From Neoechinorhynchus agilis (taxonomy: Eukaryota > Acanthocephala), in the NCBI GenBank assembly GCA_051530055.1, contig CM121343.1:6076001-6140000 (forward strand): a stretch of DNA of 64,000 bases, given 5' to 3'. The notes under the pieces were generated by a model that did no database searches, was not told where the DNA came from, and worked only from the letters and a program-made list of their open reading frames with translations. This document shows, in pieces, positions 1-12,568 of the stretch. Numbering within the stretch: the first letter of the stretch is position 1; every line of letters begins with the position of its first letter. The translations under genes and the position numbers were made by a program.

Positions 1-76
1 AAGCACCTTTCCTTGTAGGTAAAAAATGAATACTGTTCTATCATCTCAAAGCATTTTCATTAAATTTTTCAGTTTC

Positions 77-797
77 AGTTAATACGCCAGAAAAAAGGTA
101 AATCTGACAACCTGATCATTCGATTTCCTTAAGAATGTCTTTAAAACTGTGCCATACGAGCTCGTTGCGCCTGAAAAAAGCTAAATCTGACATCCTGATC
201 ATTTGATTTCCTTAAGAATGTCTTTAAAACTGTGTCATACGAGCTCGTTGCGCCTGAAAAAAGCTAAATCTGACATCCTGATCATTTGATTTCCTTAAGA
301 ATGTCTTTAAAACTGTGTCATACGAGCTCGTTGCGCCTGAAAAAAGCTAAATCTGACATCCTGATCATTTGATTTCCTTAAGAATGTCTTTAAAACTGTG
401 CATAGAGTCGTTGCGCCTGAAAAAAGCTAAATCTGACATCCTGATCATTTGATTTCCTTAAGAATGTCTTTAAAACTGTGTCATACGAGCTCGTTGCGCC
501 TGAAAAAAGCTAAATCTGACATCCTGATCATTTGATTTCCTTAAGAATGTCTTTAAAACTGTGCCATATAAGTTCGTTACGCCTGAAAAAAGCTGAATCT
601 GACATCCTGATCATTTGATTTCCTTAAGAATGTCTTTAAAACTGTGCCATATGGTTTGTTTTTGTGTTTTTGTGTTGGTGTTGGTGGTTTGTTGTTTGTT
701 TTTGTGTTTTTGGCCATATAAGTTCGTTACGCCTGAAAAAGGTAAATCTGACGTCCTGATCATTTGATTTCCTTAAGAATGTCTTTAAAAGTGTGCT
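77..797. repeat. 83-bp tandem repeat array
   Basis: About eight head-to-tail copies of a unit of roughly 83 bp follow one another. The landmark GCGCCTGAAAAAAGC recurs at spacings of 83, 83, 80 and 83. One copy carries a 3-base contraction near 400. Around 655-715 a T/G-rich stretch built of TTTGTG and TTGGTG motifs interrupts the array before a last copy. I see no credible coding potential; the small open frame on the minus strand is only the repeat read through. Confidence 0.9.
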
Positions 798-902
798 GCT
801 TTTACAACTTTTCGAATGAGCCACTCATTCAATTCTTAATATATTGCAGATTCAACGAGCACGGTATTTTTTGTCATCGAGAATTGCCGTCGGGTTTAAT
901 TT

Positions 903-1131
903 GATTCGAGTTTGGCGATGTTTTCCCCTTGAATTGTTGTTGGTGTTGATCATTTATTTTAAAATATTTCGTAAGCTTTTTGCTTACCTCTTCAGTTATA
1001 TTGTTTTTTAGTAATAGACACTAACAAACAAACAATATAACTGAAGATGTAAGCAAAAAGGTTACAAAATATACAAAATAAATGATCAACACCAACAACA
1101 ATCCGGGGGGGGGACATTGCCAAACTCGAAT
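903..1131. mobile_element. Fold-back (MITE-like) element
   Basis: Two arms of about 80-100 bases, 903-1008 and 1028-1131, are near-perfect reverse complements separated by a spacer of about 20 bases. The outer parts match as GATTCGAGTTTGGC against GCCAAACTCGAAT, the inner parts as CAGTTATATTGTTT against AAACAATATAACTG. There is no coding capacity. This is the shape of a MITE or a snap-back insertion. A G-run lies at 1104-1112. Confidence 0.75.
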
Positions 1132-1481
1132 ATTTTTTTATGTAAATCACCAGAATCTGAATTGTTGCTGCTATGCGATGGCATCATCGCACGAGCAAAT
1201 TGTAGGGATTTTCTCAAAAGAGGTCATTAATTTACACAGACTCTTTGAAGTCAAATTTGTCGCTGTTAAAAAATCAGAAGCATTTTGTTTGCAAAAATAT
1301 AGTCAATAGAAATTGAATAATTTAACATTCTTGATAAAAATTTAAGGACACAAACACGAATTCAATTTGTATTGCATTCTGTGGCCGTAAATAAATATAA
1401 ATATTAGCCTTGTTAGTTTGTTAAAAGCATTTATCGATGCGTGCCCATAATAAAAATTTAAACAGATCGGTTGCTTTTTTT

Positions 1482-3749
1482 TCAAACAAAGTCCAGCCCA
1501 TTTGCAATAGCAACAATTTCTGGGCCTCTCATATCTTGAGTATACTTATTTTGCTTGAGATCATACCAGGCATCCATGCTTCTTCCTTTAAAAAGTGAGC
1601 AAGGTCGTTTAGTGTTTCCATGGATAAAGTTTGAAATAAATGCGTTAGGTTGTATGAAAGGAAGGTCATGGAAATTTTCGCAAATCATTCTTGCCAAGCT
1701 TGAGCGCCTTATTTCATTTAACTGATAATTGGAAAATTTAGTAACTGGGTGACTGGTTTCATAATGAAAGCGATCGGTATGTTTAAGTAGACTGAACTGA
1801 TTTGTGATAAGACAAGATAGCGTAGGACCTACAAGAGCATTTTTCAAAGGCAACTCACTGATCGCACCAGTTAATAACTCAATGCTGTTTACATCTCGAT
1901 ATAGGAATGAAAGGAGTGCAATGGTTTCCAAGTCCATTATATCGCCTAGGTCATTGAATCCAGTTAGTCGTGAGAGCCCGCATAACTCACGATAGTCATT
2001 ATATGAAGCTAATCCATGATCACGACCAACCAAGATTGCAGCGGACGGTACGCTCTTTATGAGATCCGGATCATGAAGTGAATGAGCGAAGTGCCGATCA
2101 TAACGTCCAGCGTAATCGACCAACATTCCACGCATTAAAGCGTCTATGCCTTGAGTTGAAGTGTTGAAAGCATGATTGATTTTAAAATCGTTATCACGAA
2201 GACTTATTTCATCGATTTTTACCATATGAGGCGAATACAATGAGAAAGTGTCTCTGAACATTGTCAACATTGACGGTCCAATTGCACTAGCGATTTCATT
2301 TCGCACATTCGGATTCAGTTTCGAATTGTATACCCAATTGTATCCACGAGTTAGAGGTAAAATATCACTATTTAGGGCTACATCCGGACCTACCAGGATT
2401 GGAAGAAATTCTTTTGCTATAATGTGTTGGTATTGAGCTATATTTATCCTCCTTGCTTCCTGGTATAATTCTTCGTCCTTCCAAAGAGGATTCATCGTGC
2501 TTAATTGCTCAGCTATTCGGTTGTGTTCGCGTATGAAAAGCGTGTAAATTGTCACGGAGCCCATATTTTCATTGATGCGACGATCCCCCGAGTCGAAGCA
2601 CTTTCCTTGGTATCCGGTGACACACAGGAACTCGTTTTCCACGAGATTAGGATACTCCATGTCATTAAAATTAACAACGGTGAGTTTTCCCTTGCGAAAA
2701 GATCTTACCCGTTCAGCGTCCTCGTCATTGTTTCCATAGATTGGCGATAGATCCAGCCAGCTCGTGGCAGCGTTAATTTGCTCTCGTGCCATGAGAGCGC
2801 ATTTAGGGGACACAAACGTCGATGCTGATCGAGGAAATGTTACACATTCATCTACTAAATAACCAAAGAACATACAATCATCGTTATTAGGCACATTGCA
2901 ATCGCATATTTTGCTTCGAGTTCCACGAATCGTCGTTGTGTACAAATCGTTGAAGACTAATTGAGCAAAAATGGGGAATAAGTTCGTGATTCTGAAGTCA
3001 TTTTGACGACGATCGAACATTAGGTTATGAGCTACAATCGATGAATCAGGTAAAGGCAGTGAGTTCGACGAATTGAACCTTGCCGCACCCATATAATCGC
3101 TGTATTGGGGCGGCAGAAAACGAGCAAACGGCATTTTCGACTTTCCGAACCATGGAAAATCTAAATTGTTGCAAGATCCATCCATTGCCCTAAACCTCGA
3201 TCCAGGCGAACACGCATACTGAATGTCATGAAAAGGACAATACTGTTGCGGAATAATAAGCTTACCAAGCATGGAATCAATATTTTCTAGACCCTTCAAT
3301 GCCGTTGGTAATTCCGTTGAGTGGCATCCAGCTTTCCTTAACTTTTCCCGAAGAACTTCCAAAGCGTCTAGTGTAATTGCCATCATTTGAGATGAATGTA
3401 AATCTGTTTGTCTGAACGGGTAACTGGATTCGGATTTAGATAACAAGTTGCTTAACGCAACCGGTTTCGGTCTCGATTGAATGCCAGAAATCAAATTTCC
3501 ATTTTGAAGTATGTTCATAAGTGCAGCTGTGCAATTGCCGGGTTTAGTCGCACCCTCGTATGGTTTTAGTTGAAACTGATTTCGAATGTAATTCTCCAAT
3601 ATTACTCGATCGTCGATTGGTCCATACTTATTAGGAGTTGCGAACATTCCTGTTCTCATGAAGTTCGAACATTCCAAATGCGTAAAATACGAAGAAACTA
3701 GGAGCCATACTATCCGCATCGCTTGGTATTCGGACTTAAAAAGGTTCAT
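1482..3749 (-). CDS. Animal haem-peroxidase-family protein, catalytic residues lost
   Basis: An uninterrupted 755-residue frame has the family landmarks in order: DGSCNN (about residue 190), a REQIN...SPIYGN block, IREHNRIAEQ (about 404), an NPNVRNEIAS block (about 480), and RDHGLASYNDYRELCGL. The second methionine is followed by a hydrophobic stretch (MRIVWLLVSSYF) that fits a signal peptide, suggesting secretion and a start at residue 11. In active members the distal site reads GQFLDHD; here it reads AQLVFND, so the distal histidine and the haem-linked aspartate are gone. The proximal RFGHS-type motif reads IGPSMLT, so the haem-ligand histidine is missing too. The glutamine and the catalytic arginine region remain. 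The frame is otherwise whole, so I infer a pseudoenzyme, perhaps structural or scavenging, rather than a decayed gene. No intron is visible. Confidence 0.88.
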   Translation of the reverse strand: MNLFKSEYQAMRIVWLLVSSYFTHLECSNFMRTGMFATPNKYGPIDDRVILENYIRNQFQLKPYEGATKPGNCTAALMNILQNGNLISGIQSRPKPVALSNLLSKSESSYPFRQTDLHSSQMMAITLDALEVLREKLRKAGCHSTELPTALKGLENIDSMLGKLIIPQQYCPFHDIQYACSPGSRFRAMDGSCNNLDFPWFGKSKMPFARFLPPQYSDYMGAARFNSSNSLPLPDSSIVAHNLMFDRRQNDFRITNLFPIFAQLVFNDLYTTTIRGTRSKICDCNVPNNDDCMFFGYLVDECVTFPRSASTFVSPKCALMAREQINAATSWLDLSPIYGNNDEDAERVRSFRKGKLTVVNFNDMEYPNLVENEFLCVTGYQGKCFDSGDRRINENMGSVTIYTLFIREHNRIAEQLSTMNPLWKDEELYQEARRINIAQYQHIIAKEFLPILVGPDVALNSDILPLTRGYNWVYNSKLNPNVRNEIASAIGPSMLTMFRDTFSLYSPHMVKIDEISLRDNDFKINHAFNTSTQGIDALMRGMLVDYAGRYDRHFAHSLHDPDLIKSVPSAAILVGRDHGLASYNDYRELCGLSRLTGFNDLGDIMDLETIALLSFLYRDVNSIELLTGAISELPLKNALVGPTLSCLITNQFSLLKHTDRFHYETSHPVTKFSNYQLNEIRRSSLARMICENFHDLPFIQPNAFISNFIHGNTKRPCSLFKGRSMDAWYDLKQNKYTQDMRGPEIVAIANGLDFV

Positions 3750-5241
3750 TTGATAAATTTTTTTAAAAAAACAGCACCGTTCATGAATGGCGCGGAGCGG
3801 ATAAACGAAATCGATTTTTGACTTACGTTATCTGGCCAGTTCGCTACGTCGTGCCGTAGTATACCAACTGAACGAAAATGCGTGCTGTATCACCAATATT
3901 TGTGCTATGATTTCATGAATACCTAAATCAAAAATTCTGTATTTTCGATAATTAATTTCTTAAAATAAATTAGTATATTCCATGCTTTTCACCTTCATGC
4001 TGAAGGCATTCTTTGTGCTAACGTAAACAAGCAAAGAGTATCCACTGATATTCTCCAATTTTTAAATAGCCAAACGCCATCTTTATTCTCCATTACTTCG
4101 AGGATGTATCCAGAATTCATGTTTCATGAATCACTGATTCTCGGATAAAAATGGTTTCGTCGTTGCGACCAACCATTTTCGAACCTTGATAAAAAACTGA
4201 CCAATTGTCTCAATGGAGAGAGGTTGGAAAATGAAGAACGACGGATCGAATTATTCGTATTTCTCCCTGTTTCGACACTTCATCGGCTTCTGAAACTGCA
4301 AGGGGAAAGTTGTTTTTAGCAATCGTATTCAGGCAGGTGAATTCCTAAGGAGACTGCTTCTTTCCCATGGAACTTTTGATGTGCCGTTCGGCTCTCGGAG
4401 AGACGGAATGCCTATCACGGATATTATAAAATTAAGTATGTTTGTCCCATAATCCGTTTCGTTTGAAGATTATTCGCGATTACCGGTTAAAACTTGCAAC
4501 CTGAATTTAGGGAATATTCTACAATCGTTACCTGTGGTCGTCAATCAGCTTTTAATGGATCCGCAACTTTTAAGTCGCCGAATCCTTTAAATGAACTCAT
4601 TTCGTGCTAAAATCATGAGAATTTGATACCGTCTTTCAAAGACTTGTGCTTTTTAAAAATTAAAATATTTAAATGAGTTTCCTTCTAGTCTATGCATATT
4701 GACTATCAATTCGTGAATTAATTCATAAACTTCAAAATCATTTAAAGAACGGTTATTCCAAGATTTCCTTCCACTAATATTCACGGATGTCACATTAATT
4801 GGTAGTTCTTGGGCGAGATAGTGAACGAAAGCCTTCATATAAACGCAAGTTCCTTTCAATTCAAAATGCAATCAAATGTTGAAGCATAAAAGTTGATCTG
4901 AACATTTCGAAGTCGAAGAAGCTGATCGAAAATCTTTGAAGGTGCTAGATTGCATCAATAGTGTGCTGAGTAATGAAACTATTATATGACACTTTAGGTT
5001 ATAAGTTAAAACTATAGAGCATCACAAATCGCAAGTCCACATTTTAAAAACGACTTTCTAGATTCTTAAAAAGGATCATATATTTTTCACGCAAACACTT
5101 ATTAAATTTAGTGCTCTTAAATTGATTTTATGCAAAGGAAAGTAACTTGTAAATCCACATTAGGCGGCAATTTGATTTCGGTATATCGAGGCCATATTGA
5201 TTTACAAATATTACACGGCATTAAAAAGCGGCCTTTTAAAA
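3750..5241. other. Gene-free spacer between peroxidase and RhoGEF
   Basis: AT-rich sequence in which I recognise no gene or repeat family. It must hold the peroxidase promoter (left part) and the 3' end region of the RhoGEF (right part), both read leftwards. Short open frames such as one at 4653-4871 have no recognisable domain. Confidence 0.5.
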
Positions 5242-8200
5242 TCATTCCTGATCTTGGTCGTGATTGATGGTGATATTATCGACGATCGGGTGGTCCTTAA
5301 GATCATCTTCGCTTAACGAGTTCTTAAGTTGTGAAGTATTCATCACAGAACACGTTCGCTCATTGTTCAACAAAGGAATTGATCCGAATAGACGCTTTTT
5401 GGAAACAATGCGATCATTTGTGAGCAATTCGGTCATTGAGCAAATAAGTCGATTCATAGCAGCGTCCATATTTTCAAGGTGACTATAAAGGCGATCTGGA
5501 ATATCTACTGATTCAACCGTCTTCATCTTATTAACATCCTGAACCAAATGACCATCTGAATAGATTAGTCGAATTCTAATAAAAAAACTTAATAGCATGA
5601 GCTTACGTTGAGTTATAACATTGATCATATGTAGAAGGCAACTACGTTTGACCTTGTTTTAAAGAAAAGCAATAATAATCTTTGAATAAAGCTATAATTT
5701 ACGTACAGGATCGATTGTGACTATTTTTTCATCACTATTATTATTTGAGAGCTTGTTCAGGAGGTAATTGTACATGTCCGAAGTTGACCGATCTACAAAG
5801 AGAAATAAAATTCGTAACTAAAGTCGAGAACGACGCACGAATTGGCTTGCATGGTTTACAATCCGGTAACTTTACTTCAATACTCTTTTGGTCTTTAGAT
5901 ACCAATGGCGTAATTGAAGGTGGGTTTGGGGAACTCGATTGATTTTGACATTCCGTCAACTCTACCGGGCGAGATTGACACTTTTTTACATGCTCAAACA
6001 ACCTGAGATTACGTTCAGCTTTCATCGTGAGATTCTCAATTTACCTGTCGCAATCTTCCCTATTGAGAGCACGTAGTTCAATCAAAAATTGACATTTTCC
6101 TTTTCCTACCAGAAAAAAAGCACAATTATCTAAAAACGAGAGAGTTCAAAATCGTCTACCGGAATAAAATAGTATAACCAACCCAGACCGGCTTTCTTTT
6201 TAAGCATAAATTGATCGATTTTTAGAATTGGGCAAACGGTGATATCCATGTTTCCAAATTCATGTCCAATATAATGATTTTGAAGTAGATATCGATGACT
6301 GACATCGTCATCGATCGATGGCTTGTATAGCCCAGATGAAGATGCGCTCATTTGTGCAGGTTGTAAATTCGAAGTAACTGATGCTTGCGCTGAGGTGTTC
6401 ATCAAGCTTGTAGACGAGTGGTGACTATTTTTTAATTGAGGTATCGGTATCCGCTGGAACAATGCAAGACAATCGTCGAACAAACAAGCTTGGAATTCAA
6501 TGTCTTTTAGAGGCCATTGAAATTCGAGGACGCTACTAAATATAAGTCTTCGTTGCTCAAACACAAATTGACCATTATCAAGTCCATCGATTACTTTACC
6601 GTCGTCCGGTATTTTTATGAACAAATTGCTCTTGATTTCTTCGATCATATTCAAATTTTCTTTTTGTCGCACAGCTTCATTCACTTTCATATTAAGAGAG
6701 TCCGCTAATTCGCAGCATTGAATCAATTTCCTACGTTCAATTTCATCACCTGTTTCGGTTACATGGCACATATTAACAATTTAAACATCGCACCCTACCA
6801 GTATATTTCAAAATCTGCTGGAATAAGAGCTTGTATTTGGCGATGCGGCTCATTACGCATGGGAGAAAGTCTTTTAAACTAAGTTTGCGGCATAGGGGGT
6901 TTGCTTCAATCATCTACTTGATATCTCATCTCTAAGCTGCAATGGTTCAAATACTTACTCTTAAACAATTATAAAAGTCAGCACGGTTCATCTTTCGGCG
7001 AATGATTCTCAGTGCAGTTCGTTGGTCTTCGAGAAACTTTGAGCAGCAGTAAGCAAATGAGTTGCCTTTTTCGCCACCTAAGTGATCGAGAATAATGTCA
7101 CCAACAGGATCTGGAGATGACATATATGAGTCTTCGTTGTAGCCTTTACCCATTTGTTGTTTTCGCAATGAGTTTTTGAAATTAGCTAAAAAAATGAAAT
7201 TCAAATGATAAAAAAATGAAAACAACTTACAATGATGTTCGATTAGTTCTTCAATACCTGGGAATATTTTGTCGATCTCTTGGTCAGATATGCACGGCAA
7301 CCCCAGCAATCGATCTTTGAACACATATTTGAGAACTTTCAAGTTTCTTAAATGGCTCCGTTCCGTGTGATAAAGCTCAATAGTTGATATTCGTCGTTTG
7401 AGTTCCTTTAGCGGAATCTTTTGTGGCATATTCGACGATAAAACATTTTCAACAGATGGAACCGTATCACGATCGGAATCAAAATCAGAATCATCGATTA
7501 GAGCAACCGTGGACCCACATATCTGATGGATTGAACTGTGCGGATGCACGAATTCTATCATTTTATAGGTGCAATTGTTCTCACCTCACTTCTTCAATTA
7601 TCCCGGATGTCTTACGATTTATACTATGAGCTGCTTCACTTGATGTTTGGACTTCAAGGTTACCCGCTATTCTACCCATCAATATGGCTTCAATTGTGCT
7701 ATTAATAAAAATAGCAATGTTGCACTTTAGGAGCGAAAATGTTCAAATGAAAACCTTGTTGATAGAGAACTTGGTTTCGATAATTTATCCAAAGGTTTCT
7801 CTCTAGGCCACCGATCACTTTTACTTCTATGTACAAGCGGAGCCGTAGTGGCTGATGCAGAAACGTACTGACTAAAATCATTTTAAAGTAGTCAAAATTT
7901 ATATGAGATGAATAAAGCGTAGTGTAAACTTACTCGCTTGGAACTAATGAAAAATCAGGAATCGGGAGGGATCCTATATAAGTGGTTGTATCACCACTAC
8001 TCATATTTGAATCTACGAACTCCGTTTGTTGATCCTTGACCGTTTGTTCTGTACGTCGGTTGCTATCAGATGCTGCGAAAGGAAATTCAAAAATATTTTT
8101 TAAGAACTTAAACTGAGAAATGTAGGCGAAAATTTCAATCTGTATTCTCCTGTCGCTATAGAAGGCTGCAAAAGAGGTTCAAAATTGCTTTAATAAAATT

Positions 8201-11200
8201 TAGTAAGAACTTCTGCTTTGCAACACTCATGTTGCAGTTAAGAGGTGGAAAGAGAGGTTTACAGTCATTTTCTATAACTTTAAAAGAGGAATGTAGTCTA
8301 AAATTTCAATCTGTATTCTCCTGTCGCTATCGAACACTGCAAAAGAGGTTCAAAATTGTTTTAATAAAATTTAATTAGGGAATGTAACTAAGAATTTCTC
8401 CTTTGCAGCATTCATGTCGCTATTGAGCGCTGCAAAGGAGGTTCGGAATTATTTTAATAAACTTCAAATAGGGAATGTTGGAGGGAACTTTGTTGTGAGC
8501 ACTCACTTGTTTTCTGCGGGAAAAATTTTGATCCCCGAAACCTTCGTTGATTAGTGCTTGCGGCAGCTTGATTTCCGGATTTCGAAGAAGCAGTCGCCAA
8601 CTTGCATTCCTCTAGATCAGTTCCATCTCCATTCATGACGCAATAAGCATCCAAACAAATTCCACAATCTAAATTTTTTAGGAGATAGAGATGGTAGTTA
8701 ATCCAATAAAAACCTAAATGAGAGTAAAATTTTCTTACTTGAGCAAGCGAAGCCTTGTGGTCCGGTTCCACTAAGTAGTTTATGGCAATCGTTACACTTT
8801 GTGATTTTATAAAATGTCCTTTGTATAAATAAATGTCCTTTCTAGGTTCCAGGGGATAATAGCAAGAGGATTCCGAAAAAAACTCTCCCTGCCGTACCAG
8901 AGTTTTTTCTTTAATTGAAAACTAAGTATAAAGGTGGTAGTTTGATCAGACACCAATAGATTTAAGTGCATCGTCCTCTTACCCGTTTACTAGCTTGTGA
9001 ACTGCGGAATATATATTGCTTATCTCTATGCAAGAAATGATCCACCGAATTTATATCGTACCGCCCACAGCGTTTTAGATCGCAATACTTGATGATGAAT
9101 GTCGCAACGCACGACAGGTACAGAGACCTTTACGTGACAGACGGTTATAGGCAAGATGAGATGGATCCATCGATACCTCTCATATGCCAGATCATATTCT
9201 CGTCTTCTTCGATCTTTAGTAGATGTCGGATCACTTTTTTTGCCGAACGCAACGCTGGCGCCGTTTCCGCCGTCCAAATACAAGTCCAGTATTGATTCAA
9301 TCAATGTTTGCTGGCACGATTTAGCATAAGATGATGTTGATAAGATACTGCGACGAGACCCATCTTCGTCTAACATTGCTAAATACAACAAAGATTCATG
9401 GAGAATCGTCTACGAAGTATAGGAAACCCAGTATAAAAAAAACTGATCTGTTTATCGTTTCCGCGGACAGAAAAAAACTAAAATACGATCAAAGACACTC
9501 ACCATTGTTGAAATAGGATCGGAAATCAGACAATGTCTTTTGATTGATATTGGCAAAAGCGAAACAGCGACTATCGTCGAAAATCCGCCGAAGCGAAACT
9601 TCGTCGATTTTGGATGTTTCGCATGACTCAAGTAATTTGTTAATCTTTTTTTCTAATTTGCTTGGTAACTCAACGGACAAGGGCTATATAGTTAGATTTG
9701 AAATATCCATTTCCTATGTGAAATCATTGCACTTACCGCATCTTTGGCTGTAAATGTTGAATGTAACTCATAGGCCCATTTTAGAAGCTCATTCTTATCA
9801 GCCTTTTTCCTCGCGTATTGACCAGCAAATAAATAAAAGTACTGTACTCGAGCGAATTTTCATCGTTGAGAAATAATGAATGTCTACCAGAATATTCGAG
9901 CTGTGAGTTTGTGTGATTAAATACTGCAGGAAGTATGTAAGTGGAACACTGCGTTGAATAATTGAATTCAAGTCATTAAAGACATCATCCATTAATGGTT
10001 CCTTTAATCAATAAAATGATTTTTAATTTTTTATGAGTGAATAATCGCTATGAGCATACGTTGCGGCTAACATTAAGACGGCATTCGTCGACTTCCATAC
10101 ATTTCAAATCAGTTCTTCGTTTGATATCTGGTCCCGAATCGCGAAGCATTGTCTGAACGCCACTAGAAGTCTAACGAGAGAGTGAGTTAACACAAAAGTT
10201 CAAAAATAGTCCAATAAAAAAAACGATGATATTTTGTTTACAGTCTAATCGCTTTACAATAAAACCCAAAAATTCTTTAAAGGTTATATGGCTATCTTTA
10301 ATTATTTTTTCGTTCCCATAATATCCGCAAACAGTGCCAAATGGAAGCTGAAACATCAAGGTTCCACCAGCGAGTCGTCATTTGTGTGCAACGGTGTCGC
10401 ATAGAACGTTCATTATTACAAACGCAAATATATAGGTTGTCGTTTAAAGACTTACATTAATAGAAGGCAAAGGAAGTGCGGTTGAAGAACAAAATATAGA
10501 CGTCTTGTTAATTGCGTTAGTCGTTTGATTAGAGAACTCGGGATCGAACATCGATTTTGTTTTTAGGAGTGAATCAATAAAAAGCTGGCCGAAGCTATGA
10601 TCGGCTAATTTGGTAACCTTGGAACCAGGAATCAATCTGATGCAAGCATTCAGTGTGTCGCCGACACGATGATATAGACCCCTTTGAACGAGCAGAGCCT
10701 TCGACGAATGAGCCGCGGCTCGTTTATGGCCGTGTCGCTTGGTTGATTGCATTTTCGGTACTTTTTTTGTTAAAGGAAGTGCATATGAAATAGTCAGGTA
10801 TTTTGGGAGCAGGTCCACTGGAAAAAGAGCAGCAAGGGTCAAAAAGGTACATGGCGCAAGAGGGGCTATGAAGAGCAAGCGACTGATTTTGGATCTAGGC
10901 GTTTTTCGGTTACTCTCATGGGAAAGTAGGTCCTTTAGTGACAAAGGCACGATATCCCCTTCACACTTGCCATTTTCGCCTTTATAGCTGGCTTCCAAGA
11001 CAGCCAAACATGTGTATGTGTGTATGCGTGCCATGACCCACCACCACCACCACCACCACTCAGCCATATTCCAGGACTTCAATAACAGGCGAAAACGAGT
11101 TCCCCTCTACGTAAATGGGCATGGGATATGGCATTATTTACGCAAAATACGGACAAGGATCGACTGAGAGGAGAATCAAGTTATTATTTCTTGTTGAGAA

Positions 11201-12568
11201 GTGCGGGACACTGTCGCCGCCGCCGCCGCCGCCGCAAAATTTACTAAATATATGTGCACTTTGTGTGTTTCTTCGACCCATGAACTTTGGCGTTTGCATT
11301 TCATAGCCACAAAATTTTCTTCGTTTTACAGACGGGAAAAGTCAATGCGAGTTGAGAGCTCAAAGCAAAAAACAATTCGTGTTATAATTTAAAAAAAATC
11401 AATTGGAAAAATGATCGTTTATCAAGGTACAGTGAGAGCAAATGGCGCAATGTAAGGCGATCATGTTCGAAATTCAGAATAGTCGTTTTTTTTCCAAGGA
11501 TGAAATCCATCTTAGCTGCCTCCATTATTGTTGAAGACGCGATAAGAGAGTAATCGAGATTAGAAGTGTTCTTGTGTGTGGAGGGGAAAGGGTATAGATA
11601 AGGCGATTATCTGTCATAGTCATGTTAGAAGTGAAGAGTCAGGTCTTATATGAACCTTGTAAGCCAAAATATTCGGTCTACATACCTGAGATCGTTGTTG
11701 CCCATCGCGATTGTTTTGTTGCGGTCCATAGACACTTTGTGCGCTGTTTGGACGACAAGTGTTTTGTGTTTGAGACATGTTTCGATCGATGCTATGTATT
11801 GATGGAGTAGATCGCCTATGTCCGCTTGTGTTGGCAAATACTCCACATAGATGGGTAGAAATCAAGCTCGTTGCGGAGCGTCTCTTGTGATCTGTAATTC
11901 GTGATATCGTCAAAGCTGTAAATGTGCCTCCTATCAAGTCGGAGAGGGACTTAGTCCGTGGTGGATTGTCGATATATGCTGACCACAACAAGTATACATG
12001 CAGAGTAAATGGACGAATAATGCACACATAAATGTTGCCCAATCAGCAGCCGTTCGTTATGTATCGACTCTTACAACACTTACCAGTATCAGCGATCAAT
12101 TTCACCACCTCACAATGAGTCCGATCAGCGACAAAGGTGCCATTGACCTTTTAATGATACAAGGAGTTCCGCAATCAATTGCTATCATGTAAAACACAAT
12201 AAAAAAGAAAATACTTGTTCATTTCATTGTTATTGCTCGTATTTTAAAGAATTAACAAAACATAGACTCACCCTAATAACCCAATCGCCGGGTTTTAAAC
12301 CTGCCCTTTCGGCACCACTGTCTAGTAAATGACTAATTAGCACTTTCTGTGGAAATGATAAGTATTACCTTTGCGAATTGCGTGGACCACAGCGGGATAA
12401 CAACCCGCCAGTGTAAGTCCAAATCCATTGTGATCGCGTTCAACAATCACGTTTCCGAATACGCGATTTCGAGTGTCTGGTAAAGAACTCTCGGTGATCG
12501 GTACTAATCGATCGTCGTTACCTGAATATCGGTCATCGAGGGAGTATGCGCGAGGCGTCAAATCGGCC
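5242..12568 (-). CDS. Multi-exon RhoGEF with PDZ, RGS-like, C1, DH and PH domains
   Basis: Read from the right on the minus strand: a PDZ domain in three exons (12568-12350, NGFGLTLAGCYP; 12330-12270, GAERAGLKPGDWVIRV; 12160-12080, VNGTFVADRTHCEVVKLI); an RGS-like domain (about 10000-9100, DVFNDLNSIIQRSVPLTYFL, LLKWAYELHSTF); a diverged C1 zinc finger (8840-8454, CNDCHKLLSGTGPQGFAC); a DH domain (7420-6570, ELYHTERSHLRNLKVLK, then SRIAKYKLLFQQILKYT); a PH domain (6570-5950, VFEQRRLIFSS, then FLIELRALNREDCDRLFEH); and a tail ending at 5242. This order matches C. elegans RHGF-1 and Drosophila RhoGEF2, which link G12-type G-alpha signals to Rho activation at the membrane. Introns are short GT-AG, for example about 43 bases between the two last PH exons. 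The 5' end is not found: a first exon may lie right of 12568, and an alternative start is possible near 10753. Intronic repeats lie at 8120-8460. Confidence 0.88.
8120..8460. repeat. Partial tandem duplication inside a RhoGEF intron
   Basis: The phrases CTGTATTCTCCTGTCGCTAT and GCAAAAGAGGTTCAAAATTG each occur twice about 180 bases apart, with a third weaker copy of the latter near 8431. The copies lie between the C1 exon and the exon with the serine-rich linker, so they are intronic. Confidence 0.7.

Noticed and set aside
10444-11082. 212-residue minus frame beginning with a tryptophan run
   Set aside because: The first part is a (CCA)n microsatellite and non-conserved sequence. Only the last about 100 residues, ending at a GTAAGT donor, look exonic and are included in the RhoGEF.
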